Shown one piece after another: positions 6,784 through 16,287 of a stretch of DNA of 64,000 bases. The stretch is from CAVYWD01 sp963772225 (GTDB lineage Bacteria > Myxococcota > Myxococcia > Myxococcales > UBA5297). The notes under the pieces were generated by a model. That model was not told where the DNA came from. It searched no databases and was given only the letters and a program-made list of their open reading frames with translations. Each line of letters starts with the position of its first letter. The stretch's first letter is position 1. Location of the stretch: positions 1,449,410-1,513,409 of the forward strand of contig CAVYWD010000011.1 of the NCBI GenBank assembly GCA_963772225.1, in the 5' to 3' direction. A program made the translations under genes and the position numbers.

Positions 6784-9453
6784 ATGCCCGATCACGGGCG
6801 CTATCGCGCGATCACGCAGCTCGCGTCCGGCGGTATGGGGGAGGTGTTCCTCGCCGAGGATGCATCGCCGGCGCCGGGCGCCCCCGCGGTCGTCGCCATC
6901 AAGCGCGTGGCGGCCTCGGTCGCCTCCGACCCCGAGTTGCTGCGGTCGTTCCGACACGAGGCGCAGCTGCTCAAGGTCTTGTCGCATCGCCACATCGTGC
7001 GGGTCGTCGACGTCGGGGAGGACGAGCAGGGCAGCTTCGTGGCCATGGAGCTCGTGGAAGGCCCGTCGCTGCGACTGATGCTGCAGCGCCTCGCCGAGCG
7101 AGGACAGCGGCTGCCGGCCGCCTTGGCCCTGGACATCGCTGCGCAGGTCGGCGACGCCTTGGCCTTCGCCTACTACGCGCGCGGCCCCGACAACCTTCCG
7201 CTTCGAATCATCCACCGCGACGTCTCGCCGCGAAACATCCTCATTTCCCACGCCGGCGAGGCGAAGCTCATCGATTTCGGCATCGCCCAGAGCCTGCGAC
7301 AGGCCCCCGTCCCCAGCGCGGGGGCGCGTGGGAAGGTGGGCTATCTCTCACCGGAGCAGCTCGCCTCCGAGCCGCTCAACGCCCGAAGCGATCTCTTCTC
7401 GCTGGGCATCGTCCTGTGCGAGATGCTCAGCGGCCAGCACCCCTTCGAGCGCGCCAGCGCCGAGGAGCTGGCGGCGGCCATCCGGCGCGACGCGCCGCAC
7501 CTGCCTTCCGCGAGCGTCCCCGAGCTCGGCGTATGCGACCCCCTGCTCCTGCGCCTCCTGGCCAAGCGCCCGAGCGACCGCTTCGCCGATGGCTTGGAGG
7601 TTGCCAAGGAGCTGGCGAAGCTCCGCGGCCAGGTTCAAAGCCCGCCGGAGCGCCTGGGCGAGCTGGTGTGCTCGCTGTTCGAAGTCGGCGCGGGCGAGCG
7701 CAGAGCGCTGAAGGCTTCCTCCGCCGCGCCTCGGGCGAGCGGCAAGCCGCTCTCGCCGCGGCCGGCGCCCTCGCGGCTCTCGCGGCGCGACACCTTGCGC
7801 TTCTTTCCCCCGGTCGACGGCCAATCCCTGCCCGAGACCGCGACGGATCCGCAGTTCCCGTGGATCGAGCCGAGCTCGACGCCCCAAGGCCCCTCGTCGG
7901 CGCGGCCCAGCGCGGCGGCGCCCACGGCCGCTGTGCGGATCTTTCTCCCCGGGTCGGCCGCAGGCCACGGCCCGCTATCGAGCGCCTCGGCCCTGGCGCC
8001 TGCGCACGTCGGGTCGGCCGGCCAGGCCCTCGGGCACGCCGTCGTCCGATTCTTCGCGCGCGATCTGCGCGTGCCGGGCGAGCGACAGGAGGCCCCGCCG
8101 GCCAAGCGCGAGCCCACGCGGCCCGCCGTGATCCAGCGCTTTCCCCCTCGGAAGGCGCAAGCCAAGGCGGCCGTGACCCGAGTCGCGCCCGCCGAGGGCG
8201 CATCGAAAGCCGCCACACCCCCGCCGGCTCCGGTCGCCGACGGACTTTCGCAGGCGCTCCCGCCCGCGAAGCCCGCGGCGAGCTCTCCATCTGCGCCGGC
8301 AGCCGAAGAGGCCTCGCCGCTTCGCGCCCCCGAAGCGCAGGACGCGGCGACACGCAGCGCGGAACCCGCGCCTGCTCCCGTCGCCGGGCCCGCGGAAGCC
8401 CCAAGCCCATCCGCGCCGGCGTCGCCCCCTGCGGCGGCCCTGGAGCCCACCGCCCAATGCGCCCAAGAGCCGGAGCCGGCCCTGGCGACGGCGCCCGCGC
8501 AGAGCCCGGCGACTCCCCCCGAAGCCAGTGGCGAGGCCCCTGCGTCGCTCTCGGTGGAATCGCCCGCCGGGAGCATCGCGCCGCTCGCAGCGGTTTCGCC
8601 TTCTGCGGAGGCCAGCGCCGCTCCCGCCCCTTCCGCCCAGAGGGCGCAGCCGCTCGAGGGCACCTCGCGCGCGCGAGCGGCGCGGAACCGCGGTTGGCGC
8701 GCGGCGGCACTGCTCGCGCTCGCGGCCGGCCTCGCCCTGGCCGCGACGGCCGCGCTCCGCGGCAAGGCCAGCCGTCTCGCGGTCACCTTGGAGCGCGCTT
8801 CGGAACCGCCTCACGCGCCTCCGCCCGAGCTCGCCGCCGCGCAACCCGCGGAGCGCGCAGAGTTGAGGCCGGCGGCTCTGGCGCTCGAAGCCCCTTCGAC
8901 AGAGGCTGCGCCGCCCCAGCTCGCCCCGGCGAAGGCACGTGCCGACGAGATCGCCCCCGCGAAAGCGCCTGCCGACGAGCTCCCCCTTCGCCGCGCCTCC
9001 ACTCTGCGCGCCAAGCAGGTCGAAGCGCACAAGCTCCACAAGGCGCCGGTCCGGCGGGACGAGTCCTCGCCTCGCCTTGGGCAGGCAGAGCCCGTCTCCC
9101 GAGTCCAGTCGCCCTCCCCCGAGGCCCGCAAGCCCGAAGTCCGCAAGCCCACGTTCAGTCTGGCCGTCTCGGGACCCAGCGGCTCCGTGCGGCGCGCCCT
9201 CTCGGGGAGCGCACAGCTCCCGCTGCTGGAGGCCGAGGGCGTCGCGATCTCGCTGAGCTATCGCGCGGAGGAGTCCTCGCTCCAGGCGTCGTTGACGAGC
9301 GAGCCCTGGACCATCGTGGCGATCAACGGGATCTCCGTCGGCAAGACTCCGGTGGCGCTGCCCGACCTCTCGCTGCGGCCCGTGCGGCTCGAGCTGCGCA
9401 GACCCGGCGCAGCCCCCATTTCGCTCGAGCTTCACGCGCGGCTCGAGCCCTAG
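6784..9453 (+). CDS. Ser/Thr protein kinase 1 with long Pro/Ala linker, one TM segment and C-terminal PEGA-like domain
   Basis: The protein has 889 residues. The Hanks-type kinase domain covers about residues 5-280: glycine loop ASGGMGEVF, VAIKR lysine, catalytic HRDVSPRN (Asp near 146), DFG near 164, and the SPEQ and DLFSLGIVL motifs. Residues 300-635 are a low-complexity Pro/Ala/Ser linker. A single hydrophobic helix (AAALLALAAGLALAATAA, about 640-658) predicts membrane anchoring. The last 55 residues (EPWTIVAINGISVGKTPVAL, then RPVRLELRRPGAAPISLEL) resemble a PEGA-type beta domain on the far side of the membrane. The same tail appears, out of frame, in kinase 3 of this window. It probably phosphorylates unknown targets in response to an envelope signal. 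Confidence 0.93.
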   Translation: MPDHGRYRAITQLASGGMGEVFLAEDASPAPGAPAVVAIKRVAASVASDPELLRSFRHEAQLLKVLSHRHIVRVVDVGEDEQGSFVAMELVEGPSLRLMLQRLAERGQRLPAALALDIAAQVGDALAFAYYARGPDNLPLRIIHRDVSPRNILISHAGEAKLIDFGIAQSLRQAPVPSAGARGKVGYLSPEQLASEPLNARSDLFSLGIVLCEMLSGQHPFERASAEELAAAIRRDAPHLPSASVPELGVCDPLLLRLLAKRPSDRFADGLEVAKELAKLRGQVQSPPERLGELVCSLFEVGAGERRALKASSAAPRASGKPLSPRPAPSRLSRRDTLRFFPPVDGQSLPETATDPQFPWIEPSSTPQGPSSARPSAAAPTAAVRIFLPGSAAGHGPLSSASALAPAHVGSAGQALGHAVVRFFARDLRVPGERQEAPPAKREPTRPAVIQRFPPRKAQAKAAVTRVAPAEGASKAATPPPAPVADGLSQALPPAKPAASSPSAPAAEEASPLRAPEAQDAATRSAEPAPAPVAGPAEAPSPSAPASPPAAALEPTAQCAQEPEPALATAPAQSPATPPEASGEAPASLSVESPAGSIAPLAAVSPSAEASAAPAPSAQRAQPLEGTSRARAARNRGWRAAALLALAAGLALAATAALRGKASRLAVTLERASEPPHAPPPELAAAQPAERAELRPAALALEAPSTEAAPPQLAPAKARADEIAPAKAPADELPLRRASTLRAKQVEAHKLHKAPVRRDESSPRLGQAEPVSRVQSPSPEARKPEVRKPTFSLAVSGPSGSVRRALSGSAQLPLLEAEGVAISLSYRAEESSLQASLTSEPWTIVAINGISVGKTPVALPDLSLRPVRLELRRPGAAPISLELHARLEP

Positions 9454-9472
9454 CGAGCCCTCGCCCGGCCGC

Positions 9473-9500
9473 TTGACAAGCGGGTACGGTTGTCTATCTT
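9473..9500 (+). promoter_or_regulatory. Sigma-70-type promoter of the Gld-type ABC operon
   Basis: TTGACA (9473-9478), a 16-base spacer and TATCTT (9495-9500) form one of the best housekeeping-type promoters in the window. It lies about 150 bases before the ABC ATPase start. The expected transcription start falls inside the hairpin at 9501-9520. Confidence 0.75.
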
Positions 9501-9520
9501 AGTGCCGTTTTTTCGGCACT
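9501..9520 (+). promoter_or_regulatory. Perfect inverted repeat at the transcription start of the ABC operon
   Basis: AGTGCCG, TTTTTT and CGGCACT form a perfect 7-bp stem with a six-T loop, immediately after the -10 box. It could be an operator that overlaps +1 or a 5' mRNA hairpin. No run of T follows it, so it is not a terminator on this strand. Confidence 0.6.
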
Positions 9521-9649
9521 CGCGGTCAACCGTCGATTCTCAATAAAGAATTTCGTCCGCGGAGAACGGGAATGAGCCCCCGGCCGCATCCGTTAACGGG
9601 GCCGGTTTGCGCGACGCAGTGCTGCTCGTCATTGTCCAAGGGAGCGTTC

Positions 9650-10441
9650 ATGATCGAGGTGAAGAAGCTGACCAAGCGCTATCGAGAGCGCGCGGCCATC
9701 GACGACCTCTCGTTCGAAGTGAAGGACGGCGAAATCCTCGGCTTCCTGGGCCCCAACGGCGCCGGGAAGACGACCACCATGCGGGTCCTCGCGGGCTTCT
9801 TGCCGGCGACCTCGGGCCAGGCGAAAATCGCCGGCTTCGACGTGTTCGAGAAGCCCCTCGAGGTGAAGCGCCGGCTGGGATACCTTCCGGAGCAGCCGCC
9901 GGTCTACCCGGACATGACCGTGCGCGCGTACCTGCGCTTCTGCGCGGAGATCAAAGGCGTCCCGCGCCGCGCGCTGCTCGCCGAGGTCGACCGCGTCGCG
10001 GGCCTCACGCGCGTGCAAGACGTGGTCTCGCGGGTCATCGGCAATCTGTCCAAGGGCTTCCGACAGCGCGTCGGCCTCGCGGCGGCCATCTTGAACTCGC
10101 CGCCGGTCCTCATCCTCGACGAGCCCACGGTGGGCCTGGACCCCATTCAGATCATCGAGGTCCGCGAGCTCATCAAGGACCTGGCGAAAAGCGGCAAGCA
10201 CACCATCATTCTCTCCACGCACATTTTGCAGGAGGTCACCGAGACCTGCCGCAAAGTGCTGGTGATCAACAACGGGAAGCTCGTCGACTTCGACACGCTC
10301 GAGGGTCTGCGCGCGCGCCATGTGGACGGCAAGCCGGTGAGCCTCGAGGAGATCTACCTGAAGCTCATCGACCCGACGGGCGCGCTCCGCAAGCGGCCCG
10401 AGCCGCCGGTCGAGCCGCCCGCGGCGGTGGCGGTCAACTAG
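9650..10441 (+). CDS. ABC transporter ATP-binding protein, GldA/NosF-like
   Basis: From ATG 9650 the protein has 263 residues. The frame is open from 9572, but MIEVKKLTKRYRERAAIDDL is the natural start of this family and follows AAGGGAGC. Walker A GPNGAGKTTT is near residue 35, the signature LSKGFRQRV near 133, Walker B VLILDEPTVGLDP near 155, and the switch His in STHIL near 190. It is the ATPase of an ABC-2 type exporter. The order ATPase, permease, GldG-type auxiliary protein and DUF4340 protein matches the Gld-type gene cluster common in Myxococcota. The substrate is unknown. A long leader (about 140 bases) with a hairpin precedes it. Confidence 0.93.
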   Translation: MIEVKKLTKRYRERAAIDDLSFEVKDGEILGFLGPNGAGKTTTMRVLAGFLPATSGQAKIAGFDVFEKPLEVKRRLGYLPEQPPVYPDMTVRAYLRFCAEIKGVPRRALLAEVDRVAGLTRVQDVVSRVIGNLSKGFRQRVGLAAAILNSPPVLILDEPTVGLDPIQIIEVRELIKDLAKSGKHTIILSTHILQEVTETCRKVLVINNGKLVDFDTLEGLRARHVDGKPVSLEEIYLKLIDPTGALRKRPEPPVEPPAAVAVN

Positions 10442-10512
10442 CTTCTTCGGAATGAAAAAGCCCTCAAGGGCCTGCCCCTAAGGCGATTTCGGGGCACCCG
10501 CGGAGTTCACGC

Positions 10513-11313
10513 ATGCGCAACGTCCTGGCCATCGCGAAGAAAGAATTGAACATCTATTTCACCACGCCCTTGGCCTACGCCATGTTCGCGGTGATGGCGG
10601 TCTTCACCAGCTATTTCTTCATCGCCTCGGTGATGAAGTTTCTCGAGACGTCCATGATGGCGATGCAGATGCCGCAATACATGGACGCCAATCGCTTGAA
10701 CCTGACGGACTGGGTGGTCGCCCCGGTGGTCTTCAATACCGGCGTCATCGTGGCCATGGTCGCGCCGTTCCTCTCCATGCGGCTCATTGCCGAAGAGAAG
10801 CGCCAGCGCACCTTCGAGCTGCTCATGACCACGCCGCTGCGCTCCATCGAGATCGTGCTGGGCAAGTATCTGGGCGGCCTGATCATCATCACCGTCACAG
10901 TGGGGCTCACGCTCATCCACCCCGTCATTCTCCAATTCTTCGCAGGCTCCTCCGGCTCCGGCGGCTCGGGCGGAATCGAGTGGCAGACCACGCTGTCGGC
11001 GTACTTCGGTCTCCTGCTTTGGGGCGGCGCGGCCATGGCCATTGGCATGTTCATCAGCGCGCTCACCGATAGCCAGGCGGTAGCGGCCATCGTCTCCATC
11101 CTGCTGCTGCTCATTCTCTGGCTCGCCAAGTGGATGGCCCAGGGCGCGGACGGCAGCGTGCGCGACGTGCTGACCTTCCTCTCGGCGCAGGACCACCTGT
11201 TCGCCTTCGTCAAGGGCGTCTTCGACCTGAAGGACCTGACCTATTACCTCTCCTGGATCATCCTGGGGCTGTTCCTGACCGACCGAGCCGTCGAGGCCCA
11301 GCGCTGGGCGTAG
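10513..11313 (+). CDS. ABC-2 type permease, GldF-like
   Basis: The protein has 266 residues with about six hydrophobic segments: 18-38 near FTTPLAYAMFAVMAVFTSYF, 75-92, 115-135, 158-178, 182-200 and 238-258. It lacks an ATPase domain. The loop RLIAEEKRQRTFELLMTTPL is the hallmark cytoplasmic motif of ABC-2 permeases of the NosY/GldF group. It lies 71 bases after the ATPase gene; that gap contains a small GGGGCA hairpin. It is expected to form the membrane channel of the exporter with the upstream ATPase. Confidence 0.92.
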   Translation: MRNVLAIAKKELNIYFTTPLAYAMFAVMAVFTSYFFIASVMKFLETSMMAMQMPQYMDANRLNLTDWVVAPVVFNTGVIVAMVAPFLSMRLIAEEKRQRTFELLMTTPLRSIEIVLGKYLGGLIIITVTVGLTLIHPVILQFFAGSSGSGGSGGIEWQTTLSAYFGLLLWGGAAMAIGMFISALTDSQAVAAIVSILLLLILWLAKWMAQGADGSVRDVLTFLSAQDHLFAFVKGVFDLKDLTYYLSWIILGLFLTDRAVEAQRWA

Positions 11314-11363
11314 GCCCCTCGAAACCGGCGCCCTTCGAGAACTCGGCTAAGGAGATCGACCTC

Positions 11364-12890
11364 ATGCAGAAGAAGCACATCGGATCCATCCTCGGCGTCA
11401 TCGGGCTCGTGCTGCTGCTCAGCTCGGTGCTGACCTGGCTCATCGGCATGCCTCTGATGGCCATCGCCAAGATCTTCCTGGCCATCATCTTCTTCGCCGT
11501 CTACGCGGCGACGAACTTCGGCTCCCTGGGCGCCAATGCCACCAGCCGCGGCACCTTCTTCTATGCCGTGAGCGGGCTCGCGACCCTGGTCGTGATCGCG
11601 CTGCTCGGCCTGGTCAATTACATCGTCGCCAAGAACCCCAAGACCTGGGACCTGACGAAGAACAAGATCCACACCCTGTCGCCCGACACAGTGAAGTCGC
11701 TCGAGGGCCTCAAGCAGGACGTGACGGTCACCGCCTTCTACCGCACGGGTGAGCAAGGCTACGAAGTGCTGCGCGACCTGTTCGACCGGTACAAGCTCAA
11801 GAGCGAGCACTTCAAGGCCGAGTTCGTCGACCCCATCAAGGACCCCCTCAAGGAGAAGCAATTCGGCGTGAAGGAGGGCGGTCCGAAGGTCGTGGTCAAG
11901 CTGGGCGCCACCGAGAGCCGGGTGCAGGAGCTGACCGAGGAGGCGCTGACCAACGGCATCGTCAAGGTCACGCACTCGTCTTCGAAGAAGGTCTACTTCA
12001 CCTCGGGCCATGGCGAGGCCGACCCGGACGACACGTCGGGCGCGGGCTTCTCCGAGGTGAAGAAGCGCATGGAGAACGAGGGGCTCAAGTCCGAAAAGCT
12101 CAACCTCGCCTCCGCCACGGAGATCCCGCAGGACGCTCAGGCGGTGGTCATCGCCGGACCGCTCAAGCCCTTTCAGCCGGGCGAGGTGGAGCTGGTCCAG
12201 AAGTTCCTGGACGCGGGCGGCAAGGGCTTCATCATGGTCGAGCCCCAGTCGGAGTCGGGGCTGGAGCCGCTGCTCGCGGCCTTCAACGTCGAGGCGGATG
12301 ACTCGCTGGTGGTCGACCCGGTGAGCCGGCTCTTCGGCGCGAGCGAGGCCATTCCGGTCGTCCAGAACTACGCCGACTCGGAGATCACCCGCGACTTCCA
12401 CCTGAACACGGTATTCCCCACCGCGCGGCCGCTCACCGTGCTGCACGGCCAGAAGTCCCAGGCGAAGGCCCTGCCGCTGGCCCTCTCCATGCCGTCGGCA
12501 TGGGGCGAGACCAACCCGACGGGCAAGGTGCAGCATGACGAGAACGAGAAGGGCGGCCCTCTGCCGCTCGTGGTCACCGTCACCTTGGACACCAAGGCCG
12601 CGGCGAACAAGCGCTCGGACGAGGCGCGGTTGGTGGTCTCCGGAGACCGCGACTTCGCGAGCAACAAGTTCCGCAGCGCCTACGGCAACGAAGACTTCTT
12701 CCTCAATTGCATGAGCTGGCTCTCGGGGCAGACGGAGCGAATCACCATCCGCCCGCGCACCCGCGAGGCGAGCCGGCTCTATCTGACGGAGACGCAGAAG
12801 GCGTCCATCTTCTTCGCCACCATCGACGTGCTCCCGGTGACGCTGCTCGCGGTCGGCCTTTCGGTGTGGCTCGCGCGCAAGAGCAAGTAG
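11364..12890 (+). CDS. GldG-family ABC transporter auxiliary membrane protein
   Basis: From ATG 11364 the protein has 508 residues. That start is preceded by AAGGAG at 11349-11354, so the longer open frame upstream is not used. Three hydrophobic segments lie near the N-terminus (about 8-25, 30-50 and 62-82). A large extracytoplasmic domain follows, with LTKNKIHTLSPDTVKSLEGL and DVTVTAFYR as in GldG/ABC_transp_aux proteins, then ITRDFHLNTVFPTARPLTVL, and a C-terminal TM helix (VLPVTLLAVGLSVWLARKSK). GldG proteins accompany GldA/GldF in gliding Bacteroidetes and in many Myxococcota. The biochemical role is not settled. Confidence 0.92.
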   Translation: MQKKHIGSILGVIGLVLLLSSVLTWLIGMPLMAIAKIFLAIIFFAVYAATNFGSLGANATSRGTFFYAVSGLATLVVIALLGLVNYIVAKNPKTWDLTKNKIHTLSPDTVKSLEGLKQDVTVTAFYRTGEQGYEVLRDLFDRYKLKSEHFKAEFVDPIKDPLKEKQFGVKEGGPKVVVKLGATESRVQELTEEALTNGIVKVTHSSSKKVYFTSGHGEADPDDTSGAGFSEVKKRMENEGLKSEKLNLASATEIPQDAQAVVIAGPLKPFQPGEVELVQKFLDAGGKGFIMVEPQSESGLEPLLAAFNVEADDSLVVDPVSRLFGASEAIPVVQNYADSEITRDFHLNTVFPTARPLTVLHGQKSQAKALPLALSMPSAWGETNPTGKVQHDENEKGGPLPLVVTVTLDTKAAANKRSDEARLVVSGDRDFASNKFRSAYGNEDFFLNCMSWLSGQTERITIRPRTREASRLYLTETQKASIFFATIDVLPVTLLAVGLSVWLARKSK

Positions 12891-12958
12891 AGCCCAGAGC
12901 CCGGGACCAAAGACCCAAGGCGGGAAGCCCGGGCTCGCTCCAACCAGAGGAAAACCCA

Positions 12959-14383
12959 ATGAACCAGAGGATCCGCTCGCTGGTGACGCTCGGCGCGTTG
13001 CTCGCCCTGGCCGGGGGCGCGGGGCTCTTCGCCTACTACGGGGTCCACAAGAAGCAGGAGTCGGAGCACGCGGCCAAGGAGAAGAAGGAGAAGCTCTTCC
13101 CCGACTTCGACAAGGCCAAGGTCAAGGGCCTGAGCGTCGCGGCCAAAGGCGCGTTGACGGTGGCACAGCTGAAGCCCGGCGGATCGGGGTGGGAGCTCTT
13201 GTCGCCCCTTCAGGTCGACGCCGACAAGGTTGCCATCGACGCCATCCTCGACCGGCTCGGCTCGGTGAAGAGCAAGATGGTCGTGGAGGAGAAAGCCGCG
13301 GACCTCGCCAAGTTCGGGCTCGACAAGCCGGCCGTCAAGGTCGTCGCGAAGGTCGAGGGCTCGCCCGACCTCGTCCTACGAGTGGGCGCCGAGAACGAGT
13401 ATGACCGCTCGATGTACGTGGCGCTGGGCGACTCGAACGATGTCCTGCAGTCGGAAGGCGGCCTCAAGGTCGCCTTCGAGAAGAACACGTTCGACCTGCG
13501 CGACAAGCGGCTCTTGGCGTTCGAGGACGCCCAGGTCGAGTCCGTCGAGGTCCGGGTCGACGACAACCGCTTCGCGCTCAAGAAGCGGGGCGCCAAGTGG
13601 GAGCTCAGCCCGGTCGGCGAGAGAGCGGACGATGCCACGGTCAACCGGGTCCTGGGCGCGCTGCACAACCTGCGGGCGACCCAGTTTCTCACCGAGGCCG
13701 CGGGCCCCGAGGACCTGAGGAAGACCGGCCTCGAGCGGCCCAAGGCCGAGGCCAGCGTGAGCCTTCAGGGCGGCGCGCGCATGACCCTCGCCTTGGGCCA
13801 GTCGACCGACGGAGGGAAGACGACGAGCTACGCCCACCGGGGCGAGGCAAAGTCCATCGCCGAGGTGCCCGACTCCGCCTTCGCCGACCTGAACCAGAAG
13901 CTCTTCGACCTGCGTGACAAGACCGTGCTCACCTTCGAGCGGGACAAGGTGCAGGCGGTCCGATTGGCAATGGGCGGCGAGTCGCTGGAGCTGCAAAGGG
14001 TCAAGGGCGCACCCGACGCCGGCACGACCGAGAGCTGGAAGCTCACCGCGCCCGCGCAGGGCGCCGCCAAGCTTTCCAAAGTGAACAGCCTCCTCTGGAC
14101 TCTGAGCTCGCTCAAAGCCGTCGCGTTCGCCGACGAGAGCCCCTCCGACCTGGCGAAATACGGCCTGGACAAGCCCGCGCGCTCGGTCGCGCTCGTGGGC
14201 GAGGACGGCAAGGACCTGGCCCAGTTGCTCATCGGCAAGGACGTGAGCTCCAACGTCTACGTGAAGAGCGCGGCCGACCGGCGCGTGTTCGAGGTGGACA
14301 AGAGCCGCGTCAACGAGCTCCCGAAGGCCAAGGCAGACCTGGAAGAGGTCGCCCTGGCGCCGGGCGCGGGGGCGGCCAAGTGA
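12959..14383 (+). CDS. DUF4340 domain-containing membrane-anchored protein
   Basis: From ATG 12959 (after AGAGGAAAAC) the protein has 474 residues. An N-terminal TM helix (LVTLGALLALAGGAGLFAYY) is followed by an extracytoplasmic region with three repeats of the DUF4340 unit. Each unit has a KFGLDKPAVKV- or KYGLDKPARSV-like segment and a LRDKxLLxFExxxVxxV segment. It is the fourth gene of the Gld-type operon, the usual place for DUF4340 proteins. Function is unknown; partnership with GldG is inferred from constant co-occurrence. Confidence 0.9.
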   Translation: MNQRIRSLVTLGALLALAGGAGLFAYYGVHKKQESEHAAKEKKEKLFPDFDKAKVKGLSVAAKGALTVAQLKPGGSGWELLSPLQVDADKVAIDAILDRLGSVKSKMVVEEKAADLAKFGLDKPAVKVVAKVEGSPDLVLRVGAENEYDRSMYVALGDSNDVLQSEGGLKVAFEKNTFDLRDKRLLAFEDAQVESVEVRVDDNRFALKKRGAKWELSPVGERADDATVNRVLGALHNLRATQFLTEAAGPEDLRKTGLERPKAEASVSLQGGARMTLALGQSTDGGKTTSYAHRGEAKSIAEVPDSAFADLNQKLFDLRDKTVLTFERDKVQAVRLAMGGESLELQRVKGAPDAGTTESWKLTAPAQGAAKLSKVNSLLWTLSSLKAVAFADESPSDLAKYGLDKPARSVALVGEDGKDLAQLLIGKDVSSNVYVKSAADRRVFEVDKSRVNELPKAKADLEEVALAPGAGAAK

Positions 14384-14401
14384 TGGCTTCGCGGAACGAA
14401 G

Positions 14402-14430
14402 TTGCCGACTCGCCTCCTTTCGACTAAAGT
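14402..14430 (+). promoter_or_regulatory. Probable promoter of rpoZ
   Basis: TTGCCG (14402-14407), 17 bases, TAAAGT (14425-14430). The same TAAAGT -10 hexamer is used before kinase 2. A run of seven T follows at about 14441-14447. Confidence 0.5.
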
Positions 14431-14469
14431 CTTGGACCGTTTTTTTGTCTCAGATGAGGTCCTCAAGCC

Positions 14470-14760
14470 ATGGCGCGCGTCACCGTTGAAGACTGCCTTC
14501 CCTTGGTGGAGAACCGCTTCGCGCTCGTTCTGCTCGCGACCAAGCGGACTCGCCAGCTGATGGCCGGGGCCCGCTCCATCGTCGAAGCGACCAAGAACAA
14601 GCCACCCGTCCTCGCGCTGCGCGAGGTCGCCACCGGCAAGGTGCGCTTCGACCGGAGCGTGCGCGACGCCCTGACCGGCAAGTTCGACAAGAAGAAGGAG
14701 CGGCCGATGGTCCTGCGGCCCGTCTCCCAGACCGGTCCCCGCAACATCCTCACCGACTGA
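14470..14760 (+). CDS. rpoZ: RNA polymerase omega subunit
   Basis: The protein has 96 residues. [20 protein letters not shown] and the following segment to [20 protein letters not shown] are the conserved omega core, which stabilises the beta-prime subunit during RNA polymerase assembly. Length and position of the motif fit the family. The last 11 bases overlap the 3' end of the convergent gene on the other strand. Confidence 0.95.
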   Translation: MARVTVEDCLPLVENRFALVLLATKRTRQLMAGARSIVEATKNKPPVLALREVATGKVRFDRSVRDALTGKFDKKKERPMVLRPVSQTGPRNILTD

Positions 14761-15442
14761 GCGCGCCGCCGGAGCGAAGCCGAGGCGCGGCGAAGTACGC
14801 CAGCTTCTCGGCGCCCGACAGCCGATAGGCGAAGCGCAGCTCGCTGAGCAGACGCTCGAGCGCCCCGGCGAGCACGAATCGCGCCTCCAAGAACGCCGCA
14901 TAGCAGCGCCCCAGCCGATTGGCGTGGCGGTATCGGTCGCGCTCGTCGCTGCGAAGGTCGGCGCGGTACCCGACGCGATCGAACAGCCTCGCGCGCAGCT
15001 CGGAGGAGCGTCGCCTCTCGCCCTGCTTCCAGAGGTGCAGGAGCGCGATGGCGAACTTGTCGACCTCGGCCTGGACCTCGAGCTCCAAGAGCGACACCGC
15101 CCGCTCGCGCAGCGCCTGCAGGGTCAGGTAGACGAAGTGCGAGACCCCTTCGGCGGCGGTGGCAAACGCCGGGAGGAGCCCGTCCAGGAAGGCCCGGGGC
15201 CCGACTGCGATCTCCCCCGCGCCCGGAAGGCGGTCGAGCACTTCGGGGCTGAGATAGAGCGCGAGCTCGAGGCCGGCCTCGCTCTCCACCACCACCAGCT
15301 CTTCGCTGGCCGCGCTGGCGGGCGCGCCCAGCGCCTCCAGGGTCTCCTTCGTGGCGATGAAGTCCCCCACCCGAGCCGGGGCGCGGACGCCGTAGATGGC
15401 CTCCAGCGCCCGCTGCATCTCGTCGAGCATCGGCGGGCTCAC
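14750..15442 (-). CDS. Conserved protein of unknown function (230 aa)
   Basis: The protein has 230 residues and no signal peptide or TM helix. It is rich in helix-forming residues ([49 protein letters not shown]). The start overlaps the end of the upstream gene by 4 bases, so the pair is translationally coupled; a second Met (MLDEMQRAL) four codons in is an alternative start. I do not recognise a family. A cytoplasmic helical protein that acts with its partner is the most that can be said. Confidence 0.75.
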   Translation of the reverse strand: MSPPMLDEMQRALEAIYGVRAPARVGDFIATKETLEALGAPASAASEELVVVESEAGLELALYLSPEVLDRLPGAGEIAVGPRAFLDGLLPAFATAAEGVSHFVYLTLQALRERAVSLLELEVQAEVDKFAIALLHLWKQGERRRSSELRARLFDRVGYRADLRSDERDRYRHANRLGRCYAAFLEARFVLAGALERLLSELRFAYRLSGAEKLAYFAAPRLRSGGALSR

Positions 15443-16056
15443 TGGACCAGCCCGGGCTTGCGCATCGCGGGGATGACACCCTTCTCAGCCAACAGGCGGG
15501 TCAGCCTCTCCGAGCCGGTCTTTACCCAGCGCTCGTAGAGCCGCACGACGCCCTTGTCGGTGGTCACGGCCACGCGCTCGCTGATCTCGGAGAAGAGGTC
15601 GACGATGGTGTTGAACTTTTGGCCAAGCTCGTCGTACAGGCTCGCGAACGCGCCGCGCGATGGGCCTTCGCGCGTCAGGCTCGCCAGCGACCCGTAAGCG
15701 GCGCCCCCCATGGAGATGTAGTAGTCGACGTCGACCAGCCGGCGGCCGAGCGAGTCGCCGAAGAACCCGGCGACGTAAAGAGAATTGTCGCCCAGCTTTC
15801 GCAGCGCCGAGACCCTGTGCTCCCGGTCGCCCTCCAGGGCCTTGCGAAGGAGGAAAGCCAGCGGCTCCTCGTCGAGCGTCCCATCCGGCCTGCGCGCGTA
15901 GAGCGCCTCCGCCTCCGTGAAGCGGGCGAGCAGATCGACCAGATAGAACTCGGTCAGCTCGCCCAGCGGCGCTCGCTGGCTCGTCATGGCCCCGGAGAGC
16001 AAGTCCTTGAAGTACTCGCGCACGCTTGCGGTGGACAGAATGGCTGCTTCGCTCAT
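15439..16056 (-). CDS. Conserved protein of unknown function (205 aa)
   Basis: The protein has 205 residues and is soluble. Segments such as VREYFKDLLSGAMTSQRAPL, EFYLVDLLARF and HRVSALRKLGDNSLYVAGFF look like a conserved helical fold. GVVRLYERWVKTGSERLTRL lies near the C-terminus. It is the first gene of a coupled pair with the 230-residue protein. Both face the groESL promoter region, so they are transcribed away from it. No named family is recognised. Confidence 0.78.
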   Translation of the reverse strand: MSEAAILSTASVREYFKDLLSGAMTSQRAPLGELTEFYLVDLLARFTEAEALYARRPDGTLDEEPLAFLLRKALEGDREHRVSALRKLGDNSLYVAGFFGDSLGRRLVDVDYYISMGGAAYGSLASLTREGPSRGAFASLYDELGQKFNTIVDLFSEISERVAVTTDKGVVRLYERWVKTGSERLTRLLAEKGVIPAMRKPGLVQ

Positions 16057-16287
16057 GGTTCGCCTCGATGCCTCCCCCCTATTCCTGCTATCGACACACC
16101 TCCAAAGCTAGCAAAGCAGCCCCGGCACATTCAAGAATCCCAAATAATTGCCAGCACATAGACATTTCGAGTGCCAGGGCAGGTCGTAGGCACCCCTGAT
16201 CCGCTCGCCCGCCCCCCGTCCGGAAGCAGGCCCCAAGCGAGCGCAGGATCTGCGAAAAGGCACATGCGGTCGCCAGCGACCGCCGCC
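16057..16287. other. Intergenic region upstream of the groESL promoter
   Basis: About 230 bases between the minus-strand 205-residue gene and the groES promoter. It includes an unusually AT-rich stretch (about 16125-16170) that probably carries the promoter of the minus-strand pair. No ORF with coding character and no convincing -10/-35 pair could be assigned. Confidence 0.5.

Noticed and set aside
16125..16200. TGGCAC/TTGC-like sequences that might be a sigma-54 promoter
   Set aside because: Spacing between the GG and GC elements is not the required 10 bases on either strand.
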